Below are positions 1 to 6,409 of a stretch of 51,379 nucleotides of DNA, piece after piece. A model generated the notes under the pieces. The model searched no databases and was not told the origin of the DNA. It was given only the letters and a program-made list of their open reading frames with translations. Position 1 is the first letter of the stretch; each line of letters starts with the position of its first letter. The stretch is from an uncultured Eubacteriales bacterium (GTDB lineage Bacteria; Bacillota; Clostridia; Christensenellales; UBA1242), in NCBI GenBank assembly GCA_948512295.1, contig CAOQRA010000004.1, positions 7,836 through 59,214 on the forward strand, in the 5' to 3' direction. Both the position numbers and the translations under genes were made by a program.

Positions 1-34
1 AAACATGATAGAATATATACATAAGGAGGTTGTA

Positions 35-607
35 ATGTCAACAGGAGTGTTAATAGTTATTATTGCGGCGATAATAGCAGGCTTAGTTTTAATATTTGGT
101 CTTTGGGTGTGGATTGGCTATAATAAGTTTGTAAAACTTCGCAATGATGTAGATGAAAGTTATTCTACAATGGATGTATACTATAAGAAAAGATATGATT
201 TAATTCCAAACCTTGTAAACACAGTAAAAGGGTACGCAAAACATGAAAAGGAAACGCTAGAAAATGTTATGGCTGCAAGATATAACGCTATGAATGCAAC
301 TCTTTCCAATCGCGCGCAAGAGGAAAATGCACTGAGTTCCACTCTTAAATCCTTGTTTAAGTTAACGGAAAATTATCCAGACCTTAAAGCAGATAAAAAC
401 TTTATGTCGCTTATGAATACCTTGCAAAACGTTGAGGATGAAATTGTGTCAGCTAGAAAGTATTATAATGGTTGTGTTAAAATACTGAATACTAAATGCG
501 AAACTTTCCCAAGTTTAATACTCGCAAAATGGTTCAAAATAAAAAAGCGTCCTCTTTTTGAAGTGGAAGACGCGGTCGAACGCAAAAACGTCAAGGTTGA
601 ATTTTAA
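35..607 (+). CDS. lemA: LemA family membrane protein
   Basis: LemA-type protein of 190 residues. One N-terminal membrane helix (about residues 5-27) is followed by the family hallmark: YNKFVKLRNDVDESYSTMDV, then KKRYDLIPNLVNTVKGYAKHE. The rest is helical and ends in EVEDAVERKNVKVEF, matching the usual LemA C-terminus. LemA proteins are membrane-anchored helical-bundle proteins whose exact role is unsettled. An in-frame ATG lies at 5, but the start at 35 has AAGGAGG at 23-29 and puts the membrane helix at the N-terminus, so I chose it. Its last four bases overlap the convergent XRE gene. Its promoter lies before the window. Confidence 0.93.
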   Translation: MSTGVLIVIIAAIIAGLVLIFGLWVWIGYNKFVKLRNDVDESYSTMDVYYKKRYDLIPNLVNTVKGYAKHEKETLENVMAARYNAMNATLSNRAQEENALSSTLKSLFKLTENYPDLKADKNFMSLMNTLQNVEDEIVSARKYYNGCVKILNTKCETFPSLILAKWFKIKKRPLFEVEDAVERKNVKVEF

Positions 608-810
608 AAATCGCTATTGCCTAAAAGATAATCAATGCTTTCGTCAAGATAGTTGGAAAGTTTTAAGAGGGTGTCAAAATTGCACTCTCTTTTATTATTC
701 TCCCAATAAGATATAGATCTCTCGCTTATATGTAAGGCTTTTGCCATTTGCTTGCGTGAAATGCCTTTTTCTATCCTGCTTGTTTTTACTCTTTTCCCAA
801 ATGTATTCAT
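604..810 (-). CDS. small XRE-family HTH repressor
   Basis: A 68-residue protein that is essentially one HTH_3 (Cro/C1) domain: FGKRVKTSRIEKGISRKQMA, then LHISERSISYWENNKRECN and a C-terminal LLKLSNYLDESIDYLLG. There is no effector domain, so it is probably a simple repressor acting as a dimer. It is divergent from the zinc-ribbon membrane gene at 923, and two related operator-like sites lie between them. No Shine-Dalgarno is visible before ATG 810. A TATTAT-like -10 sits about six bases upstream of the ATG, so the transcript may be leaderless. Its target is inferred from position only. Confidence 0.88.
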   Translation of the reverse strand: MNTFGKRVKTSRIEKGISRKQMAKALHISERSISYWENNKRECNFDTLLKLSNYLDESIDYLLGNSDF

Positions 811-820
811 ATATAAATAA

Positions 821-873
821 TAGAAGAATGCGTTCTAAAATGCTTGACATGGAACATATTGTTCTATTATAAT
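821..873 (+). promoter_or_regulatory. promoter of zinc-ribbon gene with paired XRE-type operators
   Basis: TTGACA (844-849), an 18-bp spacer and TATAAT (868-873) form a promoter for the gene at 923. The spacer contains GAACATATTGTTCTA (852-866), whose core GAACA-TAT-TGTTC is an inverted repeat. A related 15-mer, GAACGCATTCTTCTA, lies on the minus strand at 821-835 (12 of 15 identical). Their centres are about 31 bp apart, roughly three helical turns. The second site would block this promoter, and the first lies near the likely start of the divergent XRE gene. The operator role is inferred. Confidence 0.6.
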
Positions 874-922
874 TAAACTAAAGATGATTAATCTTAATTA
901 TAAAAAAGGAGGGGAATGAGGG

Positions 923-1240
923 ATGTTCTGTCCTAAATGTGGTAAAGAAATTGCAGATGATGCAGATGTTTGCGTTCATTGCGGTCGTCAGGTAAAAGAA
1001 GACCCAAGAACTAAGGATTACAATACTTCTAAAACTGGAATTGGTGTAGTTCTCGGATTATTCTTAGGTTTAATCGGTTTAATTATCGGTATTTGCCTGT
1101 ATCCAGAAGGCACAGTGGCTCGCAAAACATTTATGAAAGCATGGATGATTACTTTCTTTGTGGCGCTTGGTGTAAGTGTAGCGATTTTTGTAATACTACT
1201 TATTTCAGGAGTAAGTATGCTTTCAAGCTTGCCTTATTAA
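923..1240 (+). CDS. zinc-ribbon membrane protein
   Basis: A 105-residue protein with an N-terminal zinc ribbon, FCPKCGKEIADDADVCVHCG (residues 2-21, CxxC...CxxC), followed by two hydrophobic helices (about 40-60 and 75-98). Such zinc-ribbon/two-helix proteins are common in Bacillota and mostly uncharacterised. The start is set by AAAGGAGGGG at 904-913. It is transcribed from the promoter at 844-873, which carries operator-like repeats, and is probably controlled by the divergent XRE protein. An intrinsic terminator follows immediately, so it is a single-gene unit. Confidence 0.85.
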   Translation: MFCPKCGKEIADDADVCVHCGRQVKEDPRTKDYNTSKTGIGVVLGLFLGLIGLIIGICLYPEGTVARKTFMKAWMITFFVALGVSVAIFVILLISGVSMLSSLPY

Positions 1241-1242
1241 GT

Positions 1243-1275
1243 AAAAAAGTCACCTTTAAAAGGTGACTTTTTTTG
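1243..1275 (+). terminator. intrinsic terminator after zinc-ribbon gene
   Basis: The stem AAGTCACCT (1247-1255) / AGGTGACTT (1261-1269) is followed by a run of seven T. A diverged copy of this terminator (AAAGTCA/TGACTTT) precedes the second tRNA-Leu unit at about 5771-5797. Confidence 0.85.
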
Positions 1276-1336
1276 TTTAAATATAAAGTTGACAAGTAAA
1301 ACAAAAAAATGTACAATGTATAATGCACCTAGGAAT

Positions 1337-1438
1337 GCAAAAGTGGCGGAGTTGGGGGCTCCCCAAAGCCGTGCTATTAAGCTTTGGGGGCAAAGTGGCA
1401 GACGCGCAAGTTTCAGAGAACTTGCGTAAAGAAGACGT
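1337..1438 (+). pseudogene. broken tRNA-Leu copy with inserted hairpins
   Basis: 1337-1350 reproduces the tRNA-Leu 5' end (with one G to A change), and 1396-1416 reproduces its D-arm to anticodon part including TTTCAG. Between them are 45 foreign bases with two competing hairpins: TTGGGG/CCCCAA (1352-1357/1361-1366) and CCCCAAAGC/GCTTTGGGG (1361-1369/1381-1389). A perfect 8-bp stem, CGCAAGTT/AACTTGCG (1405-1412/1419-1426), mimics the anticodon arm. There is no variable arm, T-arm or acceptor 3' end, so it cannot be a working tRNA. It would be transcribed ahead of the intact tRNA. Confidence 0.7.
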
Positions 1439-1524
1439 GCAGAAGTGGCGGAATGGCAGACGCGCAAGTTTCAGGTACTTGTGGTGGAAACACCTTGTGG
1501 GTTCAACTCCCATCTTCTGCACCA
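1439..1524 (+). tRNA. tRNA-Leu(CAG), copy A
   Basis: A complete 86-nt cloverleaf. Acceptor GCAGAAG pairs with CTTCTGC, the D-stem is GCG/CGC, and the anticodon arm is CAAGT-TTCAGGT-ACTTG with anticodon CAG. The long class II variable arm is GGTG/CACC, the T-arm is GTGGG-TTCAACT-CCCAT, and the encoded 3' end is ACCA. It is identical to the copy at 5861-5946. Confidence 0.95.
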
Positions 1525-1534
1525 CTTAAAACCT

Positions 1535-1568
1535 AAATCGAACCCCTCATTATGGGTTAGATTTTTTA
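1535..1568 (+). terminator. terminator after tRNA-Leu copy A
   Basis: Stem AAATC-G-AACCC (1535-1545) / GGGTT-A-GATTT (1554-1564) with one mismatch, followed by a T-run. Confidence 0.65.
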
Positions 1569-1598
1569 TTACTATTTTTTTATAAAATTTAAGAAATT

Positions 1599-1627
1599 TA
1601 GACATTTTTGATAAATTATGTTATAAT
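1599..1627 (+). promoter_or_regulatory. promoter of R-M operon
   Basis: TAGACA (1599-1604), 17-bp spacer, TATAAT (1622-1627), 21 bp before the R-M start codon. The Shine-Dalgarno AAGGGG lies just before ATG 1649. Confidence 0.6.
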
Positions 1628-1648
1628 ATCTCTTATTAAGGGGTTATT

Positions 1649-4600
1649 ATGGAACAAATTGTAAATGAAAACATTATTCGCAACGAATTAAAAAAATATT
1701 GCAAAGAAGTAAATAAATATCTTAAAGCTGGGAATATTGAAAGTTCATATAATAAACCTGTTATAGATTTAATTCAATCTTTTGGCTGCACTGCTCATGA
1801 TTTTTCAGGAGCAAGAACTGGCAATACAGGAGAAAACATAGATATAAAACTTTGGCATAACAATGAAGATATTACAAAAACACCTCCATTTGGTGCAATA
1901 GAAGTAAAAAAAATAGGTGGCGAAGATGAGAGAGCAAGGAAACAAATTCTTGTAGAAGCAAAAGTTTTTGGGAATGTTATTTTAACTGACAACGTAATTT
2001 GGAAATTTTACAAAGCAAATTCAGATAAAATGTATAATGGCTTTGCATTGTTAAATAAAAATGATAATGGCGAGTTTGAACTTGACGAATCTAAAATTGA
2101 ATTATTTATATCTTCAATTAAAGATTTTATTTTAGAATCACCTGCCAACATAAAAAGTCCCGAAAAATTAGCATATTATATGGCAGAATATGCAAAAACA
2201 ATAAAAACTATCGTTTACAATATATTACAGACTGGCAATAGCAAAAATATAAGTATGTTTACTGAGTTAAATGCATTATTTTTGAAATTAAAACAAGATT
2301 TGTTGCCAGAATTAGAAATCAAAGAATTTTCTGATATGTATGCTCAAACAATAGTATATGGTTTGTTTATTGCAAGATATAATGATAAAAATCTAAAAAC
2401 TTTCTCAAGAGGAGAAGCTATTGAAAATTTGGCAAAAGAGAGCCACTTATTAAAGCAATTTTTTCAGCATATAGCAACTTCTAATAATTTACATCCAACC
2501 TTAGATGATGCAATAAACAAATTATGCAACTTGTTTACTTTAACCAATCTTCAACAATTATTAAATCAATATGAAAAAAAAGATGCAATAGTTCACTTCT
2601 ACGAAGATTTTTTAAATTATTATGATTTGCAACAAAAAAAGAATTTTGGCGCATATTATACTCCTGTTCAAGTTGTTCGTTTTATAGTTGAAATGGTTGA
2701 TAAAGTTTTGATTGAGGATTTTAAAATAAATGGTGGTTTGTCTAACAATGAAACACTTTCAATCAAACTAAAAAGCGATCCATATCAAACTAAACGCAAA
2801 GAATGGAAAACTGAAAAAGTTGTAGATGTCCCTAAAGTTGCCATATTAGACCCCGCTTGCGGGACAGGAACTTTTGGGGCGGAAATCATAAAATTTATAA
2901 AGGATAAATATTTTTCAGACAAAAATGAAATCTTTTATAAGGATTGGCTACAACAAGAAAATGGTTTAATGTCTCGTTTAATTGCTTTTGAAATTATGAT
3001 GACAAGTTATGTTATTGCTCATTTAAAAATTAGGCGTGTTATTTCTGAAACTTTAGGAGATAAAAAATTAGATAGAGAATTGTCCTCAAATATATTTTTA
3101 ACTAACACTTTGGCAGAGCCTAAATCTTTACTTGAACAGAATGCTCAAACAACATTTTTCGATTTTTCAGGTGCAATTACAGACGAAGCCCAAAATGCCG
3201 ATAAGTGGAAAGCAAGAAGACCTATTCAAGTAATTATAGGTAACCCTCCCTATTTGGCAGCTTCAAAAAATCAATATGACATTTCGGCATATAAATTTGA
3301 AACTGATGGAAAAACTCCTTTCGGGGAGAAAAAACATTTGTTAAATGATGATTATGTAAAGTTTATAAGATTTGCTGAACAACACATTCAAAAAGATGGT
3401 AAAGGTGTTTTAGCCTATATTACAAATAACGGATATTTAGACAATGTGATATTTAGAGGAATGAGGGCAAGCTTATTAAGAACTTTTGATAAAATATATA
3501 TCGTAAACCTACATGGCAACTCAACCAAACAAGAAAAATGCCCAAATGGTTCTAAAGATGAAAATGTATTTGATATTAGAGTTGGAGTTGCAATAATTAT
3601 TGGCATAAAAACCACAACAAAAGAAAATTGGGCTAATGTTTACTATGCTGATATTTATGGTACGCGAGACTACAAATTCCAATATTTAGAAAACGGCAAT
3701 TTAGATTTTAAAAACATAAAGATTGACCCTAAAACAGCCTTATTTATTCCGATAGATAATGAGAATAAATCAGAATATTTGCAAGGAGTTAGCATAGATG
3801 ATTTATTTACAATAAAATCTACTGGAACAGATTCTGGCAATGACGATGTTACAATATCACATTCTAAAGAAGAAATTCAAAAAAGGATAAATATTGTAAG
3901 AAACGCTTTAGATGATGAGCCGATTAAAAAACTTTTTGGAAGGTTTGGTAGAGGATTAACGCCAGAACAAATTAGGAAAGACGTGGAAAGGAACGGCGAG
4001 ATTACGAAGGTAAACTATCGTTTATTTGATGAAAGGTGGACATATTATTCAGGTATTTGCGGATGGCTTTCAAGAACAAAAGCAAAAGTAATGAAACACT
4101 TTATGAATAAAAATTTATTAAATATAGGGCTGGTTTACTCTAGGGGTGGTTCTTCACAAAATAAATTTTCATCTATATTTGTCACAAACATTATAACTGA
4201 TATACATTTTTTCTCTGATGTTGCATATATCGCACCATTATATATTTCCCCAGATGGCTTGTCCAAAGAAAAGCAGGTGAATATAGATAAAAGTAAATTT
4301 GATTTATTAACTCAAAAGTTACAGAAAAAGCCAACAGCTGAAGAAGTGTTTGATTATTGTTATGGTGTTCTTTATGATTTGAAATATAGAAACAAATATA
4401 ATGAATTTTTAAAAAGAGATTATCCTCGAGTTCCAATTATCGAAAATGAAACTATATTAAAAAAATATGCAGAAGCTGGGAATAAATTGAGAAAACTTCA
4501 TTTAATGGAAACTGAAATAATAAAAGAGTTGCAGATTGAAAGTGAAAACAATGACTTAACCATTGAACAAGTTAAATATACAAACGAGAAATTATATATC

Positions 4601-4786
4601 AATAAACAAACTGCAATAGTGGGTATAACAGAAGAAATTTTCAATTATTACATAGGTGGCTATCAAGTCATTGATAAATGGCTAAAATCGCATAAAGGAG
4701 AATCTCTAAATTATGATAATTTTATACACATCAAAAAAATGGCTGGAATTGTTGAAGAAACGATAAATATACAAAAACAAATGTAG
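1649..4786 (+). CDS. single-chain Type IIG/ISP-like restriction-modification enzyme
   Basis: This 1045-residue protein combines nuclease, N6-adenine methyltransferase and DNA recognition. The N-terminus carries a PD-(D/E)xK-like nuclease core, with D65 in GENIDIKLW and E85-x-K87 in GAIEVKK. The methylase has the N-terminal motif FGAYYTPVQVV (about 333), SAM motif I DPACGTGTFG (about 401) and catalytic NPPY (about 531). The C-terminal part, near residue 900 (VFDYCYGVLYDLKYRNKY, then FLKRDYPRVPI), resembles the Type ISP C-terminal specificity domain. I see no helicase motifs, so unlike LlaGI-type ISP enzymes it should cut without translocation. It is coupled to the next gene and lies between duplicated tRNA-Leu genes, which suggests horizontal acquisition. 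Confidence 0.88.
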   Translation: MEQIVNENIIRNELKKYCKEVNKYLKAGNIESSYNKPVIDLIQSFGCTAHDFSGARTGNTGENIDIKLWHNNEDITKTPPFGAIEVKKIGGEDERARKQILVEAKVFGNVILTDNVIWKFYKANSDKMYNGFALLNKNDNGEFELDESKIELFISSIKDFILESPANIKSPEKLAYYMAEYAKTIKTIVYNILQTGNSKNISMFTELNALFLKLKQDLLPELEIKEFSDMYAQTIVYGLFIARYNDKNLKTFSRGEAIENLAKESHLLKQFFQHIATSNNLHPTLDDAINKLCNLFTLTNLQQLLNQYEKKDAIVHFYEDFLNYYDLQQKKNFGAYYTPVQVVRFIVEMVDKVLIEDFKINGGLSNNETLSIKLKSDPYQTKRKEWKTEKVVDVPKVAILDPACGTGTFGAEIIKFIKDKYFSDKNEIFYKDWLQQENGLMSRLIAFEIMMTSYVIAHLKIRRVISETLGDKKLDRELSSNIFLTNTLAEPKSLLEQNAQTTFFDFSGAITDEAQNADKWKARRPIQVIIGNPPYLAASKNQYDISAYKFETDGKTPFGEKKHLLNDDYVKFIRFAEQHIQKDGKGVLAYITNNGYLDNVIFRGMRASLLRTFDKIYIVNLHGNSTKQEKCPNGSKDENVFDIRVGVAIIIGIKTTTKENWANVYYADIYGTRDYKFQYLENGNLDFKNIKIDPKTALFIPIDNENKSEYLQGVSIDDLFTIKSTGTDSGNDDVTISHSKEEIQKRINIVRNALDDEPIKKLFGRFGRGLTPEQIRKDVERNGEITKVNYRLFDERWTYYSGICGWLSRTKAKVMKHFMNKNLLNIGLVYSRGGSSQNKFSSIFVTNIITDIHFFSDVAYIAPLYISPDGLSKEKQVNIDKSKFDLLTQKLQKKPTAEEVFDYCYGVLYDLKYRNKYNEFLKRDYPRVPIIENETILKKYAEAGNKLRKLHLMETEIIKELQIESENNDLTIEQVKYTNEKLYINKQTAIVGITEEIFNYYIGGYQVIDKWLKSHKGESLNYDNFIHIKKMAGIVEETINIQKQM

Positions 4787-4793
4787 GAGCTTT

Positions 4794-5414
4794 ATGGCAA
4801 AGGAGTATAATAATAGTGATATTTATAAAATATCTTATAAAACAAAGCAAGATTTCGTTTGGTTTTTAGAAGCATTAGATAAAATCAACTATAAAGAGCA
4901 TGTAAAAATCGAGATACAAAAGTTGCCTGTTCCTATTGAAATTCTCATAAATGAATTTAGTCCTAAATCTAAAATGGAATATAGAGATGTGTTAGGATAT
5001 GAAAGAACGAAAGAAGAGAACATATCTCTTGTTAACTTATATTTGAAAAACATTTGCAGAACAGAATGCAAATTGATTATTACCGATCAGTATTTCTTTA
5101 AAAATCTTGATAAAGAATACTTAAGAACAATAGAAAGAATTTTTAAAGGGGTTAAATGTTATAAGATTGAGTTTATTGTAAAAAATAAAAATATAAATGA
5201 AGAGGCATTTAAAAAGATTAAAGTTATCTTTGATAAGTTAAAAATTGATTTAGAAATTAAAGAACCACCAAAAATTATCCATGGTAGATATTATATAACA
5301 AAATATAAAGGCTTTAGTATTGATAATTCTTTAAATGGAATTTTTAAAAAAGAGTCTGTAATTCAGTTTTTATCTGATGAAGATTACAAGCATTTTTTCG
5401 AAAAATTCAGTTAA
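4794..5414 (+). CDS. R-M-coupled protein of unknown function with degenerate PLD-like C-terminus
   Basis: I do not recognise this 206-residue protein with certainty. Its Shine-Dalgarno AGGAG overlaps the stop codon of the R-M gene, seven bases before the ATG, so the two are co-translated. It is basic, without signal peptide or membrane helix. Near the C-terminus, HGRYYITKYKGFSIDNSLN (about residues 164-182) resembles the HxKx4Dx6GSxN motif of phospholipase D-like domains, with K to R, the Asp missing, and NSLN in place of GSxN. It also recalls the catalytically dead PLD-like MIT_C fold. The upstream segment KLIITDQYFF fits the strand-Asp element of that fold. A role in R-M control or as a back-up effector is speculative. 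Confidence 0.6.
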   Translation: MAKEYNNSDIYKISYKTKQDFVWFLEALDKINYKEHVKIEIQKLPVPIEILINEFSPKSKMEYRDVLGYERTKEENISLVNLYLKNICRTECKLIITDQYFFKNLDKEYLRTIERIFKGVKCYKIEFIVKNKNINEEAFKKIKVIFDKLKIDLEIKEPPKIIHGRYYITKYKGFSIDNSLNGIFKKESVIQFLSDEDYKHFFEKFS

Positions 5415-5432
5415 AAATGCATACTTTGGCAT

Positions 5433-5497
5433 TTAGGCGTGTGCTTGGTATATACAAGTGGCTCGGCTTTGCCTCGCCAAACCAAGCACACGCCTAA
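5433..5497. repeat. 17-bp perfect inverted repeat with structured loop
   Basis: TTAGGCGTGTGCTTGGT (5433-5449) is exactly complementary to ACCAAGCACACGCCTAA (5481-5497). The loop holds a further stem (TGGC..GGC / GCC..GCCA). It begins 18 bases after the stop of the R-M partner gene and is much more GC-rich than its surroundings. It has no T-run, so it is not a simple terminator. It could be an mRNA end structure or a remnant of a mobile element. Confidence 0.8.
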
Positions 5498-5507
5498 CAA
5501 CTTTGTA

Positions 5508-5565
5508 GCAAAAGAGCAGTTTGCTGGCGGAGCATATCGCAGACCGCTCTTTTGCTTTTTGTTTT
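5508..5565 (+). terminator. terminator-like hairpin after R-M operon
   Basis: Stem GCAAAAGAGC (5508-5517) / GCTCTTTTGC (5546-5555) is perfect and continues inward as AGTTTGC/GCAGACC with one mismatch and one G-T pair. CTTTTTGTTTTCTT follows. This is the likely end of the R-M transcript. Confidence 0.65.
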
Positions 5566-5587
5566 CTTCTCTCTATTATTTTAGTGT

Positions 5588-5688
5588 AAACGAATATTCT
5601 TAGTTGTCAAGGTTAAAGCGAGTGTCTTGTTATTTGCAGTGCGTGTCATATCAACGACAACCTGTGACAACGGCAGAAATATTCGTTT
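5588..5688. repeat. third long inverted repeat downstream of R-M
   Basis: AAACGAATATT (5588-5598) pairs exactly with AATATTCGTTT (5678-5688). Inside, TTGTCA (5604-5609) pairs with TGACAA (5665-5670) and GGTT (5611-5614) with AACC (5659-5662), so a long interrupted stem is possible. No ORF is visible. The rest of the 5415-5770 gap holds only the two preceding hairpins. Confidence 0.65.
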
Positions 5689-5770
5689 GTTTTGCAGTCA
5701 AGAGAGAGTAAGCACAAAAAAGAAAGCACCTTGTTGTGTTGGTGTTCTCTTTGTTATTCTGCTAGTTTCA

Positions 5771-5946
5771 AAAGTCATTAACTAAAGGTGACTTTTTTTG
5801 TTTAAATATTAAGTTGACAAGTAAAACAAAAAATGTACAATGTATAATGCACTTAGGAATGCAGAAGTGGCGGAATGGCAGACGCGCAAGTTTCAGGTAC
5901 TTGTGGTGGAAACACCTTGTGGGTTCAACTCCCATCTTCTGCACCA
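5771..5946 (+). repeat. direct repeat copy B flanking the R-M island
   Basis: This is the counterpart of 1248-1524: degenerate terminator AAAGTCA/TGACTTT with T-run, promoter TTGACA (5814-5819), 16-bp spacer, TACAAT (5836-5841), and the intact tRNA-Leu. Only a few substitutions and one A-run length change separate it from copy A outside the 102-bp insertion. It has the form of a duplication or att-type boundary around the R-M genes. Confidence 0.85.
5861..5946 (+). tRNA. tRNA-Leu(CAG), copy B
   Basis: 86 nt, identical to 1439-1524: acceptor GCAGAAG/CTTCTGC, anticodon CAG in TTCAGGT, long variable arm, encoded ACCA. It is preceded by its own promoter and followed by a tandem repeat built partly from inverted tRNA sequence. 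Confidence 0.95.
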
Positions 5947-6160
5947 AAAAAAATAGATATAAAAAAGAAAGGGGAGTTGAACCCACAAGGGTTCCTCGGG
6001 ATCCCTGAAAATCGCGAGATTTTTAGGGCAAGAGCTCCCATCTTCTGCACCAAAAAAAATAGATATAAAAAAGAAAGGGGAGTTGAACCCACAAGGGTTC
6101 CTCGGGATCCCTGAAAATCGCGAGATTTTTAGGGCGAGTGCTTCATTTTCTACATCAAAT
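5931..6160. repeat. 106-bp tandem repeat containing tRNA-Leu 3' ends and inverted T-arms
   Basis: The unit 5931-6036 repeats at 6037-6142, and a degenerate third start fades out by about 6160. Each unit begins with the tRNA 3' end CCCATCTTCTGCACCA. It then carries GGGAGTTGAACCCACAAGG (5972-5990; second copy 6078-6096), the exact 19-nt reverse complement of the tRNA T-arm region 5915-5933. A hairpin CCCTGAAAATC-GCGA-GATTTTTAGGG (6003-6028) with a GNRA-type loop follows. No real gene; open frames here are tRNA translations. 6161-6345 shows nothing further. Confidence 0.8.
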
Positions 6161-6347
6161 ACAAGCAATCCGATTCGAAAGGTAAGGCTTTTTGTTGGTA
6201 TTTTTTAAGCTTAATTCTTAGCTTTTCATTTTACTTTCTATTTGTTTGAGTTGTTTTGTGTCAAAACCAAAAGTGAAGCTTTAAAAGATTTATTTGTATG
6301 GCTTAAAAATAGCTTTAAAATAACATATCAGTATTTTAGATTTATGA

Positions 6348-6377
6348 AAGCGCACCACAACAGCTTGTGATGCGCTT
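6348..6377 (-). terminator. hairpin at end of DUF11 operon
   Basis: AAGCGCA-C-CACAA (6348-6360) pairs with TTGTG-A-TGCGCTT (6365-6377). It lies 20 bases past the likely restored stop of the DUF11 gene. The T-run on the minus side is weak, so termination is probable but not certain. Confidence 0.45.
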
Positions 6378-6409
6378 GTCAATTGCTATAACTTGGCTAG
6401 TGTACTTTT

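Larger units (their letters stand above)
1248..1524 (+). repeat. direct repeat copy A flanking the R-M island (terminator + promoter + tRNA-Leu)
   Basis: This stretch matches 5771-5946 almost base for base: same terminator 3' half, same tRNA promoter (TTGACA 1289-1294, 17 bp, TACAAT 1312-1317) and an identical 86-nt tRNA-Leu. Copy A differs by an extra 102-bp broken tRNA segment (1337-1438) between promoter and intact tRNA. Together the copies bracket the restriction-modification genes. Confidence 0.85.

Noticed and set aside
852..864. LexA/SOS box
   Set aside because: GAAC and GTTC arms are present but spaced by five bases, not the four of the Bacillota LexA site; an XRE operator fits the context better.
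1237..1529. Overlapping 68-82 codon frames around the first tRNA-Leu
   Set aside because: They are translations of tRNA sequence on both strands (for example VGSTPIFCT), with no ribosome sites.
5433..5497. Integron attC site
   Set aside because: The hairpin form is similar, but no integron integrase or other cassettes are visible and the core sites do not match well.
5931..6160. CRISPR-like array
   Set aside because: The repeat unit is 106 bp, directly tandem, with no variable spacers and no cas genes.
5768..6168. 64-91 codon frames around the second tRNA-Leu and the 106-bp repeat
   Set aside because: Same reason: tRNA and repeat translations, no Shine-Dalgarno.
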